Assembly (NCBI GenBank): GCA_918026815.1
Contig: CAKJVC010000246.1
Location: forward strand, 186,001 to 250,000
Direction of reading: 5' to 3'
Source: Chalara sp. BL73
Lineage: Eukaryota > Ascomycota > Leotiomycetes > Helotiales
DNA length: 64,000 nt
The number at the start of each line of letters is the position of its first letter. The first letter of the stretch is position 1. Under the pieces are notes generated by a model. The model made no database searches. It saw only the letters and a program-made list of their open reading frames with translations, and was not told the origin of the DNA. Positions 1-12,800 of the stretch are shown here, in pieces. Made by a program: the position numbers and the translations under genes.

Positions 1-822
1 GAAAAGTTACAATCTCCAGCATGCAGATGTGGGAGTTGCGGCAGATTATTACAAGTATGCACTCTCCCCTCTTCCCGTGAAGGTGTATGCTAACGGTTAT
101 GAAGAAAGAAATATGTGATCCGTGTTCGTGCCGAAACAGACCAATTCCTCCTTTCCTGCTCCAGGATTGAGACCTTCGTTATCTGGTTACAGTCTCTCTT
201 TGCTGCCATTGACCTTGCACCTCCACTAGACGACCGGGAGATACCGAAAGATATATCCATACCGCAGCCGAGAAGGAGAAGCACTAGAGAAGCATGTGTG
301 CGATTTACAGGAGACGTGAATAATGAAGCGTTGATAAGAGACCAAATCCAGCTTATGCAAAGGCATTACCCGCACCTCGTACCGCAATCTACAGCCTCCT
401 CGCCGTCAAGCTCTTCTACCACACTCTCCAACCCTTCTCCCGCTTCCTCGTCGCCACGCCCCTACGTCAGGCGTCCAAGGACCGCACCTACCCTCTCTCA
501 ATCCACTGTTTCATCTCGCTCTACACGTCAGCAATCTCTGTCCTCCTCGTCGGATGCATCAAATCCCTCAATCAACGAGGAAGGAAAATGGCAACCTCGA
601 CATCACTGGTCAGCAAGTTATGACATGATGTATGCGAAACGATGTATGGCGACGCTGACACACCGGTCACCTCGGAAAACAGATTTTGTGATTGCAAAGG
701 GAAAGCGATGGCTCGTCGATTGGAAGACAGGAGGGATGACAAGAGTGGAACCGCCGGGATATGGAGAGGTCGTGGAAAAGGGAGCCGAGGCGCCCGTGGA
801 GCAGGTGGAAGAGGGAAGATAG
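1..822 (+). CDS. PH-domain-like fungal protein, 3' part (5' end outside window)
   Basis: The gene enters from the left edge. Exon <1-54 reads in frame to ...VGVAADYYK. An intron follows at 55-104 (GTATGC donor, CTAAC branch site near 90, AG acceptor at 103-104). The last exon, 105-822, ends at TAG 820-822. The exon start VIRVRAETDQFLLSC and the stretch to about residue 70 look like the end of the pleckstrin-homology-type domain in a conserved group of fungal hypothetical proteins; this is recalled similarity, not a search. The rest is Ser/Pro-rich and disordered, then a charged tail with a conserved-looking WLVDWKTGG motif near the C-terminus. PH domains bind phosphoinositides or proteins at membranes, but the role here is unknown. 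The GTG at 115 is only an in-frame codon, not the true start. Confidence 0.6.
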
Positions 823-1047
823 GATGAAACGAAGCACAATGGAATAGAGGTAGACAGAGAAAAGAGGAGTTCTTGCAGGGCATTTTTAAGATGGGGGAGC
901 ATGAATATGGCGTATGGGACTATGTATTGTAGTAGATTTATTGTAGAATTGACCTTGACCTGAAGGACTAGTGTCCATTGCCCACCAATGATGCGTCTGC
1001 AGGCAGTGTTTCAAGCGTTTGAGCCCTTCGCTACAAATGAGATGACT

Positions 1048-3339
1048 TCAATCATTCTGTGCTTGATTTGTCGAGAGCCTCCAGCCTAGGTCAGTCCATT
1101 GCATCCTGCCTTGTAGTACTTTCGCCATCTCCTCCATGTCTTTTATGTCTTCAAGCCGCCCAGTGCTTGGCTCTACCTCTCCGAAGAGCAGTGGCCACAC
1201 AGAGCTTTTCCAGTTTTGTCCCATATCTTGTTCTTGCATCGCAATTGCTGTCCTGATTGTTTGTATGAAGAAAATGACGGTGGAGCCGACCAAGGCAGCT
1301 GGCAAGACCAGCCAGCTCCAGCGGACGTGCACAAAAGTTTGGCTGCTTAGTACTTTACCCTTTGCGGGCTCTGAGTAGCCCGGATGTCCATGTTGACGAA
1401 AGTATACTGTTATAGCGTTTGCGATACCAGCCATCGATTTATTGATAGTCTGAAACGATGCACCTTCGCTCCCCATTAAGTTCACTAGTTGAGCTGGGCC
1501 TTCCCATGAGTGAATTGCTCTCAAGGATTTGAGATCCTCGTTAGCTTCCGTTTTGTGATAGTTATCAATAGGGCGGTCCTTAAATATTGCTAGCACCTCT
1601 CCAGTCAAGTATATCCTTAGCCAATCTTGGATGTTGTTACTTATCGAAGTGCTCAACCGATATACGCAATTCTTTGGTATTGCGGCCAAAATTGGTGAGT
1701 CATATTGCTGCCCTTTGTCATTGACGACACCTGGTTCACTAAAACCAACCCATTGTGTTGTGTTGGCCTCAAAAATAACTCCGAGGGATAACATCTCGCG
1801 AAGGGCAGCTGGCCCTGCACATTGTACATTTACCATTGCCCAAGTTTGATCATTGCTTGTAAAGGCAGGCCACCATTTGTCAGCTGTTGCAATGATTGAC
1901 TCAACAACACTACTGCTATTGACAAGTCCAGTATATGATCGAACGCACCCATTAATCTGACAACTAACTGCACCAATACATGGCGCGTCTCCGCAGTCAC
2001 CTGAAACGCTACGCTTAGCGGTGGTATAGTTAAAGAGAAAAAAGTACTCATTAGATTCCTGGCTATATTGTACCGACAGCGAAGGAGAACGTGGGTAGCC
2101 GTATGGAGAAAGATAGTAAGTTCCGTCGTCGGGCCAAACGGTCAAATTTTCCTTAGCTTTGAGAGTATAATTACAGGGTTGTGATACCACTGGAGGAAAG
2201 GCCGTCTGGGGGCACTTAATATCTATGTTTGCGGTCTCATCTTTACAACTTGAGCAATATGCAACCGAGTGGTATGGTTCATCGAAGGTACACATTCCGC
2301 TAGGGCATTGTGCAGGTAGAGGGATATAGTCTGTAGCGAAGATTCCTGCAGCCGTAGCTTGTTGTAGCCCGATAGTTCCTCCTGAGCCAGCAAAATAATT
2401 TGTCTTAGGAACGGTTGCGGTTGTCAGGGGAATCTCACTGTGCTTCGTATAGTACCGAATTACTTGTTGAGTGAATGGATCAAGGCCAACAGCGAGAACC
2501 GTGATCATCGCTCCGAGAGAAATTGTTGGTGCCCTATCAGTAAATCGATCAGTTCTTTCTTTCGCTGGAGAGAAATTGTAAACTGCATCCATTAGACGTG
2601 CTCACCTATTTCGCAGTATCAAAAGAAGCTTGGATGCGCCAAGTGGGCCTCGCGTTGAGTCATCGAAAGTCTGGAAGTCCATTACTTCGTGGCACTGAGA
2701 GAACCAGTGCCATTTCAGCTGACCAAGTCCTACTCGAGAATTAGGAGCTGAGAAAGCCACATATCCGAAGCAGTTTGTGAAGCACGATTTCTTACCTTGA
2801 GATACAACCAGAAGCATTGCAGACTTCATCACCGTTGCCTGGATGGCGACTAACACATTCAAACTGACAAAGACCGGCCATTCTGCCAAATTTCGGCCAT
2901 TGTAGGTCCACAAGGTCACAGCCATCAACGCAAACATGCCTACTACGCAGATTGTGGATAGATATTCTAACCACCAGTCGCTGATTATATTTACATACCA
3001 CGGCATACGAGGCTGACGAGCGATCCCTGGAGGCGTTGCCTCTTCCCTTGACGGACTTAGAATATCTGTCACTGCAGAATTCTTTGACCTTTGCATTTTG
3101 AGCAACGGACTCATGTTTGAAAGATTTCTCCCGTCGCCTTTGGAGGCAGCTTCATATCTAGCATCTTGATCGCGGTCGTTGTGCGCGGTGTCGACACTTG
3201 ATAAGGAGGAAATACTGCCACCTGCCAAATTAGACAAATCCTGGTCGATATTCGTGCAGATGGTCATTGTCTCATCAACCATAGTCAAGTCATCGCAGCT
3301 TGACTGCTCATCACCTGCATGCGTTTCGTACAAAGCCAT
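1048..3339 (-). CDS. DUF3176 domain membrane protein
   Basis: Three exons on the minus strand: 3339-2796, 2732-2606 and 2533-1048, giving 718 residues. The intron at 2733-2795 is 63 bases and in frame, so it can be missed. Removing it joins VVSQ to VGLGQLKWHWF, the usual DUF3176 signature. The second intron is 2534-2605 (GTGAGC donor, TACTGATAG acceptor). Residues 1-110 are polar and disordered. Hydrophobic segments at about 125-146 and 155-180, the LKWHWF/FDDSTRGPLG region, and a helix at SLGAMITVLAVGLDPF form the DUF3176 core. A long Cys-containing region follows (probably extracytoplasmic), then a last transmembrane helix near residues 628-652 and a short cytoplasmic tail. DUF3176 proteins are widespread fungal membrane proteins of unknown function. 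The gene looks intact and stands alone. Confidence 0.88.
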
Positions 3340-4523
3340 TGTAGAACTTGAAAAAACGGTAAGAAAAAAATGAGGCTACAAATTTCTCTCGAGGAGTGCG
3401 CTCGAGATATTTATATGGATGCTGCATTTTACCCTTGGGGTCTATATGCTGCTCAGCCTCGTCTACATGTATGCCGATCACTTATCCGATGTCACCCCCT
3501 TTTTTTTGGGCTTGAACTTGTTGCCCGGCACGAAGACGTTGGGCTGACTCCCCAAAAGCACAAATCTACCGTGTAGATTAATTTCAGATGTCGTGATACT
3601 AGGCGTACCTGGCATTTCGTTGGTACCTGAAACGTCGGAAGAACTGGTATAGCATGCCGTTTCTGTCGATAGCAGTCTAATGTGCAGTCATCCAGCCCCC
3701 AACACATCTCTTGATAAAATTTCTCGAGATAACTGCTACCGCATTGGACAACTTAGCCAATGCATCGGCTACTTGATTCAAATTCATACCCAATAACATT
3801 GTCGTGCGATCCTGGTCACATGAAAATCGAATCATCTGCTTTCCTAGCAACTTGTTGGTTTATTTTATAAATCAAACCCTCGTGTCACGAACCTACCTTG
3901 TAGCAAACACACGCTTGCACGAAATGCGCGATGGTACTAAGAAAGCTTTGGCAGCTATGTCTTGATGGCACGAGAGGACTGCCAGCATCAACGAAACCAT
4001 AGCACAACCCCCCAGGATAGTTCAGGCCGAAAGCCAGTACCAGCGAATTACAGGCGCCACAAGAATAAAAGCACTGGCTGGAGGGAACACATACACACTC
4101 GTTAGGCACTCTGAGGTCCAACGATCGTAAAGGTTCTATATAAGTATGTAGTCATCCTTTGGATAGGAGCATCGTGTTCAAATTATTATTTAGTCTAGCA
4201 ATTGGCATTCTTTTGTTATACTTGTAACGCCATCACTCCTACGTGAAGAATTTTGATATTTATCTAGCAGATGTAAAACCAATCCTCTCAAACTTAATGA
4301 TTTCACATACTGAACCCGTATACGACTTCTTTACTTTGCCTAGATGCTGCTGTTCGGACGAGATGCCAATACCACACAGCCCTTGCTCCGAAAATCACTC
4401 GGCCGAATAGGACAATGTCGTTGACGGGCTCTCTGACAAGTGGAGGAGCGTACCCAGCCGTCAGACGAACATTTGGGACGACAACAAAGTCTTCTCGCGA
4501 TAGAACTGACTCTTGAAATCTAT
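3340..4523. other. Intergenic region between the DUF3176 and HET genes
   Basis: No convincing gene. It holds the upstream region of the DUF3176 gene and the downstream region of the HET gene. The only stretch worth a note is the Cys-rich minus-strand reading frame at 3885-4121, listed separately. Confidence 0.5.
3885..4121 (-). other. Possible exon or remnant of a small Cys-rich secreted protein
   Basis: A minus-strand open frame of about 75 codons has nine cysteines, with motifs CVCVPSSQC, SCGAC and ACVCY. That is more than expected by chance and resembles small secreted cysteine-rich fungal proteins. The frame ends ...CVCYK followed by GTAGGT, which could be a splice donor, and an AG precedes it near 4122. 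No signal-peptide exon or ATG could be joined upstream with confidence. I do not recognise the family. It may be an internal exon, a relic or chance. Confidence 0.22.
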
Positions 4524-6758
4524 TTATATTATGGTAATAACTTTTTGCTCGTCGAGTTGGTTAAATGGCAGTAAAGTCGATAGTTTCACCGGTCCCATAG
4601 ATATCAGATCGGCCTGATCTCCGTGTACACAAGTCGTATTATCTTGCGTGGACAGGACAAAGTAAGATGCGACTCGCCGAAACGTGTCAACCGCCCCAGT
4701 CGGTTCAAGCAATAACCCGAAATTGCTTCGGTACATGCCCCGATTCTCTGTCAGGCCTTCCCAACCCTGAAATGCAAGAAAATCTCTGCCTTCGAGAGGC
4801 AAAGCATCTGGATAAACTATGCCTTGAAGCGGAATACCATTGACGATGATTTCGTACAACACCTCATGAGCAATCAGGGCTACCGGTACCAAGGGGTTGC
4901 ACTGAAGCCGCAAAGTCCCACCGTTGACAGCACCAAAGTCATCACCCGTGGCAAGAGTTGTACAAGCATCGATGATACGGAAGCATGACCTCCACGGACC
5001 CATATGTTTTGGATACATAATCGATCCATCCGCACAAGCCCATGACCACGACGGTGTTGATTGCGGGTATTGGCGAGGACGTGGCTCCGCCACACACCAC
5101 AGCAGCTGCGATGCGAGATCCGATTTCCACAGTCCAGCAAGGTAACTCTGCCCGGAGCTTCCACCGTTATCCACTGCGTCAAGTGGAAAGTCATTGCTGA
5201 GGAGGCGGGCGACGCCGGACATGGCTATAAGCTTATCTTTCCAGTAGGTGAGCTGTCCCGAAGAATACATATTGACTAGTTTGAACCATTCGTGAGTGGA
5301 ATGGAGTTGCTCGCGAGAGCGCGAGCGATATGTCCTAGATCGCAGCGGGGGATCTTCATGGACAAGTCCTTGGGGAAATGTCTCGTTCGCCGTGAATACT
5401 CGGCATTGCCAATAGAGCTGGTCGCGGTGGAAGGAGAGGCTTCTAGGGGCCAAAAACGTCTCCTGGAAGCACCACGCACGCCTTGCAGTGAAACTTCCGT
5501 AGAGAGGTAAATTATTGGGCATGCAATTCAGTATTGTTCTTTGCTCGCTCTTCTCTTCCGTGAAAGCGAGAACCTTGAGTCCTCGATGGAGCTCGGTATC
5601 TCTATCGAAGAAACAGCCCATTGAACCTTGAGGGGGAAGATGTCAACAACAATTCCTCATCCGTCCATCGCGGAACGTACGTACTTTCCTGAGAGGCTGA
5701 TGCAACAATGTTGAGCGAGCAGGATGCGTAGATACTACCCATCATAACGGCCTCGCTCATCCAATCATCCGCATCGCCTTGGAGGATACATAATGTATCT
5801 ATCCAAAGATACTGGAACCCTAGTCGGCGAGCAATCTTAATAGCGTCCTGGAATGTCTTCGTCAGGGACTCGAAGGGTATTCGGCGGAGCATTTCATCAA
5901 GATTCTCTCGCGTGGCTAGGATGGGCATGGGCTTTGTACCCCAGCAATGAGTTAGGGTCGCATATTGTAACCTAGCTCCCGAAACATCAATGTCTTCAGT
6001 GAGGCAGAGACGTATGTTTTCGTTGTCATCCGATATGTGAATCAGACGCCTTGGAAGTCGCTCCTCCATGATGGAGGTTTGGCACGCTGAGTGCCGTTTG
6101 TGGCAGAAGGAAGTTGAAGTTTGATCTCCCGAGCTAGTACACCATCGTATCCATTCTCGGGCTCTGTCCCAGGTCACATCATTGTCGGTCGTGTTGGCAA
6201 TGAGAGGGATAGATTGGCGTTCATCGGACCCTAGAGGTGTTGCCAAAACGGAGCCTGTCAGCCCTAGTTCAAAGTATAGAGCTTCGGCTTGTGTGCGGTT
6301 TATCATATTTTGAACCGAGGAGCAGCCGTCTTACCTGAAGAGTTTACAACATTTACGCAAGTATAGTCTCCACCCCAGGCTCCTTCATCCTCATAGTTGA
6401 TGTAGAGATACTGGTGGTCAGCTGCGTCGCCAAAAGGTACGATGCGCGGCCAACCCAGTGCATCCTCTCCTTTGCGCGCTATAACATCCTTAAGACTCCT
6501 TCCGTTACCAAATCCACTGGTAAACAGACGACAAGAAGTACAAGATTTTGCGCTCTTCACAAGCCCTGACAAACTATGATGTGGGCTCTCCTCTTCCCAA
6601 GGCTCATCACCGTCTTTCCGTGGCCTCAGGTACCAGCGATCGAAGATGCATTGGCATTTCTCACAGATGCACGTCTGCTCGTCCAGGGCAGCCTCTTGTT
6701 CGGCGAGGGGGTGGGTATGTTCATGTGCCATGGTTGGCGATGGATGGAGCCCAAGCAT
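4524..6758 (-). CDS. HET-domain (heterokaryon incompatibility) protein
   Basis: Three exons, 6758-6335, 6287-5685 and 5626-4524, give 709 residues. Introns are 6288-6334 (47 bases) and 5627-5684 (58 bases), both GT-AG. Joining them restores SSAEALYF and ASQESSMGCFFDRD without a break. The HET domain starts near residue 251 with YATLTHCWG and continues through FQDAIKIARRLGFQYLWIDT, LCILQGDADDW and GSIYASCSLNIVASAS, the canonical motif order. The N-terminus has CxxC pairs (CICEKCQC, CTSCRLF). HET proteins trigger programmed cell death after fusion of incompatible hyphae; many are of unknown specificity. The start is Met 6758, or possibly the second Met ten codons on. It appears intact, although it lies about 0.8 kb from the nested transposon block and a dead HET gene lies at 53-55 kb. 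Confidence 0.92.
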
Positions 6759-7542
6759 TCGTGATGTGGCTATAGAACTAGTTATGGCGTCGCGGAAGGC
6801 GAAGAATGATTTTGTTATTTTAAATCAGAAGTGTAACTAGACATATATACTACTAAAAAGTAGGTCTATACCTAACTCAGTCCGTCATTCTCATATGACT
6901 TATAATTTCGAGCGGACGCCTCCGCGCTATTATTAGTGCATGTGGAGCCTAGTTAGCGACTCTCTAGCCGATATTTAGCGAGGCCCACCCTGTGTTGTGT
7001 GATTCACAGTTGTACGGCGCCTTTCAGCCTTCACATTCGCCCACCAGTTTCCCTCCTCAAGCATATTTTTTATCCTTAAAGACCCCCTTATCCGAGGCGC
7101 AAGTAGAACCACGTGGTTTGAGGCTATCCTTATTGGAGGCTTCCTCGTGGGTAATGTACTTTCCACAACCATGGGATTAAAGGCGCTTCAGATTTCGTGA
7201 AGCGGACCGCCCTGGTATCAGTTTGGCGGCTGCATAAACACAATTTTCAAGTTTTCTAGAATCAGGTATGAAGCATATGCGCGGATTCACCGCTAGGTCG
7301 GACAAATCACCATTGCTGAATGCATATCCATGCGACTGTTGCCGCGACTTCTCAAAAGAGTTTTCACTGCAGATCGCGGGTTTCCGGTTTAGCAGTAGGC
7401 TCTCCTATCTCGATAAAAGACTCGAGCTGATCAAGTAAGGCTATATCAATCATGACTACAATCTATATCTCGTCCACAAGATTTGTAAGACGACACTCTT
7501 GTAGTTTCTTGACATAGTATTTGGCCGGTCTGCCTATAGTTC
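6759..7542. other. HET gene upstream region and left flank of the hAT element
   Basis: No gene seen. Base composition becomes more AT-rich towards 7542, where the 8-base target-site duplication of the hAT element begins. Confidence 0.5.
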
Positions 7543-8438
7543 ATCTGAAACAGTGAAGGAACTAGTATGGTGATATTTAGTGATATTGCGTCTCGAGTCA
7601 TATGAGATCGATTTTTTGATACTACGCTAGTATTAGTATGAGATATCTCGTAGAGCGCTAGTATCAATATGAAAATTTGATCTCATATTATATTGGTAAT
7701 ATACTATAATATCATGCCAAAACTGAAATGCGGCTCTGCAGCTAAAACGTACTTAAATTATCAAGGATTTTCTGCTCCCTGTTATCACTAACCTTCCTTT
7801 TTTTTATTACAACACTATCACTAATATTACTTTTTGCTTTTCTAAACGCCACTACGAAAGTTCCTAATACAATTAGAAACAAAAACCATGCTATTAAGAA
7901 AGTTATACAAAGTAGTCGGCTCGCGGAAAAGTTTCTTAAGCAATAGAGTTAATGAACTACTATAGTTCCTGAACGCGCTAGCGACTTTGCGGAAATGAAA
8001 GCTGATAATATTACTAAGTTCTGAACTTTCCGGCGTTTTAGAAGTTCGAAAACAAGTCGATTTTGAGTGTAAAATACTTTATATTTGGAAATACAATGCT
8101 GTCAAAAAATCGAGGTAAAAATAAAGCTGTTACAACGCATTTTGCTATAAGCATCAAGCTTGTAACTATTGCCGTTTTTAGTGCGAATAAACGATTTTAA
8201 AAAGTCGGAAACTTCGGCTACAATAATAATTCCTTAAAAAAAAGCGCGGCAAAATTAATTTAGGTTTTGAGAAGTAAAAAATTCTCGTAGTTTTGTAAAT
8301 TGGCTGTGTTTTTAGTGATTTCGAGAATCGCGTACTAATAGCTGTTATGTATAAAAACCTCGACTTTTTTTATTCTTCAACTCAGTATTACACTTTTTGT
8401 ATTATCCATATTACTCTATTGTATTCGAATTTCTTATT

Positions 8439-8664
8439 ATGTCGTTTTCAGAATCACTTAATTGCTTTCTCGACTATATTCGACTTGATCGAATCGAAAA
8501 AGCAAAAACGTCAGCAACAGACTTTTAAAAAAATATAGAATTATAGAATGATTCCGTATTAATTGCTTTTAATAAAGAACTTACTAAAAATATTACTTTT
8601 GGCCTTTTTGCGACGTTTTCAACGACTAATAGTAAGCTGAAAAAAAAAAGATCTACAACGTTAA
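8439..8664 (+). pseudogene. hAT transposase pseudogene, N-terminal part
   Basis: An ATG at 8439 opens a frame reading MSFSESLNCFLDYIRL, with internal TAA and TAG codons, that runs into the insertion point of the retroelement at 8665. Removing the insertion and one GTTAA copy rejoins it to the transposase sequence from 22184. The start assignment is inference; the match to the downstream half rests on the shared element and the TSD. Confidence 0.6.
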
Positions 8665-9100
8665 TGTAACGTACGGGGTAGCCTTTGGCCTAGGTAGCTG
8701 GGCCTGGGGCTCGTTGGTTGGTATGGTATGTATGAAATAGACTAGACACTGCTTCTCACTGAGGAGTGAAACGTTATAAGTATAACAAAGACTATATTGC
8801 TAAACTATAATGAAAGTTAAGCACGAAGCTCCTAAACTTATAAAACTTACGGTTACTTATATGCTATAGTTGTTTTAGAGTTTATATAGACTTTTAAGAC
8901 TTTTCCAGACTTTATTACGTAACACGGTTGTTGTTTTTAAGAGTTAATAAGCCGTTTGCTTTTTTACTTATTTAAAGTTTTAGAATACTGGCTGATTTTG
9001 GGACTTACGTTTTTAAGATTTTTATTAGTTTTAGAACACCGAAGTATTTTAAGGCTTTTTTTTTAAAGCTTTAGCGAGTTTTAAAATTCGGTTCGTAACA
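8665..9100 (-). repeat. 3' LTR of retrotransposon X
   Basis: 436 bases. On the plus strand it starts TGTAACGTACGG and ends GGTTCGTAACA. The outer 100 bases (8665-8780) keep a normal GC content, while the inner part is RIP-mutated. It is homologous to 21724-22178, 14418-14879 and 20600-21061. Confidence 0.92.
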
Positions 9101-9188
9101 CTATTTTTCTTTCGCTTTAGCGTGTTTTTACGTTTAAATACAAATAAAGAAATCTCGCGCGAAAAACATAGCTTTTTTTTTTTTTACT

Positions 9189-9780
9189 ATGCTACTTTAG
9201 CGTATAAGCAAAATTAAAAATCGTAGTAAAAATTTGTTTAAAAAAAAAATCTGTAAAAAATTTAAATTAACTGATTTTATCGAGTTTGTCGGCGAAAAAA
9301 TGTTTTTGTATATTCGGTGTAAAAAAAAAAATTTAAAATATATTGCTAATCCAGAAAAAAAGCGTTTAGCGAAATGTTTTGAATATATACAAGCAAAGTG
9401 TTTTTGCGATACAAGCGTTTTTTTGTTCGAGCGCTAAAACTTCGAAGTTTCGCGTTTAGCTAACTGAATGTTTTTCGATTGTTAACTAAAAAAGTTAAAC
9501 GATAAAAAAAAAAAAGCTTCGGCTTTAGCTTAAAAAACTATAGCTAAAATAGCTTGTTTTCGAAAACAAAAAACTTTTATTAAAAGTCGTCGGAAAAAAA
9601 TAGCTCGTTGTAGTTTTCGCTATTTAAAAAAACTGAATACTGCCGAAAAAAAAAAAAAAAAAAAAGTCGAAACAAAAAAAAACGAAATGCAAAAGCAAAC
9701 TGTTGCTGCTAACGTCGCTTTTACTGCTAACGAATTTTATAACGATTTTTTAGCGGAATTTTTTAGTTTTTTAAACTTTT
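9189..9780 (+). pseudogene. Antisense Cys-cluster/coiled-coil ORF of X, degenerate
   Basis: Reads on the strand opposite to gag-pol, between the chromodomain end and the 3' LTR. It starts ATG 9189 with TAG as codon 4, then holds FIEFVGEKMF, IRCKKKNLK and AKCFEYIQAKCFCD. Downstream it is broken by stops but still aligns to a Lys-rich helical region with a KSRRKK...ARCSFRYL motif. The same ORF is present in Y at 20513-19971, where fewer residues are lost. See the Y entry for interpretation. Confidence 0.65.
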
Positions 9781-9879
9781 TTTAAGCAAATCAAAATTTT
9801 GTTAATAAAATTTTGCTAACAATTTAAAGTAATTAAAGTTGTTTTTAAGTTTTTATATGTTTTTTAAATATAAATAGTT

Positions 9880-12800
9880 TTTTTATTTAACGAAGTATTT
9901 AATTTGTATTTTAACGTATTTACAGTTTAGAATTTGTTTTATTTTATACTCGGCGTTTAAGTTAACTAAAAAAATTTCGGTTTTTAGTGCTAGTAAAACG
10001 TTCGGTAATGCTTTTTTAAGCAAAAATACGTAAAATACTAAATAAATATTTATGTTTTTAAGCAAATTTAATTTGTAATTTAAAAGTTTTTTAACTTTTT
10101 TGATTTTGTACAGTTTTAATTTTTTGTAGTTTAGTTTATTATTTAGTTTTTTAGTGTTAATGTTTTTTTTAAACAAATAAACTTTTTTTTTTTTTCGAAA
10201 ATAAGTTTTTAACTACGTTTTTTGTTATAGTAGTAAATGTTTTTTTTTACAACAAACTGCAGGTTTTCTGTTAACTTTTTGTACAAGTTTTTAATATTCC
10301 GAACTTGAATTCGAGTATATTTATTGTTAATATTTGTAATTTTTAGTTTTTTGTATACTATTAGCTTATAACTATAATTAGCGAAAAATAGTAAAACTAG
10401 TATTGTTTTTGTAATCGAACTGTTGTATACGAATTGTGCAAACAGCAATAATTAAACTTAATTGTTTTGTTTATAGTTAATATAATATTTTAAATATATT
10501 TTTACTATTTAGTTTATTTTTTCGGTTTAGCTATTCGTTTATAAATAAAAAAACGTAAATAGTTTTTTTTTAACGCTTAACTGCGCTATAAAGCTTGTTT
10601 AGAACTTAAATATAAAAAACTTGTTTTTGTTCGATATAATTTTTTTTAGTAATTTATACAAAACAATTACTTTTTTAAAAAAAGTATATACGAAGTTTTT
10701 TATTGTATTTAACTTGCAGTATAAAACGAGTATTATATATTTTGTTAGTTTTTTTACTATAATTAAAATAAAATCGTATTTTACTTTTGTTACTAAATTT
10801 TTAAACTTCGAAAGTTTAACAATAAAATTTTAAAATATTGATTTTTATAGTATAAATAATATTAAAGTTGTTTGTATTTGCTTATAAAAAACTCGACGTA
10901 AAACTTTGTTTTTAATGCAAGTATTACAACTGCTAACTACTGTTTTTACTATAGTTTTTAGTTTTAAACACTAAAAAGTTTTTGCGATTTTTTTATACGT
11001 TTTTTTGATTTTTTAATGTTTATGTACAAAAAAGCTATATTGTTTTTTAACGAAGCTTTTTTTAATTTTTTTAAATATATACAGTTTTTTTGTTTTTTTT
11101 TGTTAAAAAATTTCGTTATTTTTTTTATTTTTTTCGAAAGTTTTTTTTAGTATTCGTTATACACTTAAATTTCGTTTAGCGCTATTTTTGAAGCGTACTA
11201 ACTATAGTTTAGTAAAGTTATGTTTTATTATTGCTGCAATTTTTTTTATATTCGAAACAAAGTTTTTATTTTTAAACTTTTTAAACAAAGCTGTTTTTTA
11301 ATATATTTTAAAATTTTTGTATTTTAGTTTTTTGCTAAACGTATTAGTTTTCGTATTGTTTGTTTTGTTAACGTATTTAATAACTAAGTCGAATTTTGCT
11401 AGTTTTTTAATTTATTTAGTTAATTTTCAATTGTTTAAAACTTTAGTAGTAATAAAAATTCGAAAATTTATATAGTCGGTATAAATAGTAACTGTAAATT
11501 TTGCTTTTTGTAAATAAATACGCTAGTGCTTTAGCGCTTTTACAATTGCAAACAGTTTTTTTTTATAAATGTTATAGTTTTGTTTTATTAATAATATCGT
11601 TTTTAAAAAGTAAACAACGAAATGTAGTTTGTTGTTATTGTTTTTTTAAAAATAAATTATTTTTATTATTGTATTTAAAACATTAGTTTTAACTATGCTT
11701 TTTTTATTTTTATTATAATGTTAAAAAATTAGTTTTTTAGCAAATTTGTTTTTGATTTTTTTAAAAACTGTTTTTTAATTTATTTTTTACTTAAAAAGCA
11801 CGTTTTTTTTAATTAGTTGTATTAAAAAGTAAACTAACTTTAAATATTTTTTAATAAATTGTCGGTAAAAATTAGCGAACTTTAAGAATAATTGCACGTT
11901 TTTAACGTTGCGTAGTAATTTTTATTTTTAAATGTTTTTAATTTTAATAAAATCGATAGCAAAATACTTTGTTTCGACAATATATTTTAAAAAATTTATT
12001 TTAACGATACTAAATTTACATTTTAACAATTTTAAGCGAAAATTTACTTGTACAAATTTTTATATAACTTGTTTTACATGTTTTTTGTGTTTTTTCGGTT
12101 TTTTCGAATAAATTAAAATATTGTTAAAGTAATATACAACTGTTTTTTATAAAAAAAATTTTAAAATATTTTTATTTTGCTTTTAGCAAGTTATAAAAAC
12201 ATTAGTTAAACTAAAAAGCATAACTGTATATTTTTATAATTTCGAAAATAGTATAAAAACTGTTTTTTATTTATAGCTTTTTTTAATTCGTATTAAAACG
12301 AATAAGCTTTTTTAATTAAATTTAGTAAATATTTTTGTTTTAATTAAACTGTTTTATAAATATTAGTTATTAAATACAAAATATACGTTTTTTATTGTAA
12401 TACTATTTAAACTACAATAATTTACGTAAAACTTTTTTTTAAAGTTTTTAAAGTTTTTATTTTTTTTTTGTGTTAACAGTATATTCGATACTGCTAGTAA
12501 TTTAAACTTTTTAATTTATTTTTTTTTGCTGATTTTTTTATATACTTTTTAAGCGTTTTTAAAGTTTGTAAATTGTGTAACTTTAGTTTTTTAAAAAATA
12601 GCTTTTTTTTTTTTTTTAAATTAATTTTATAATTTTATAACTAATATTTTAGCAAAATATATATATTTTGTAAATTTTTAAACAGCTGTAAAATTTTTTT
12701 ATATAGTACAAGTATTTAGTCGAATACGTTTTTCGCGCTTTGTTATACTGAACTTTTAAATTTTTAAAGTTTCGGCTTAAAAAAAACAGCGCTAGCTTTT

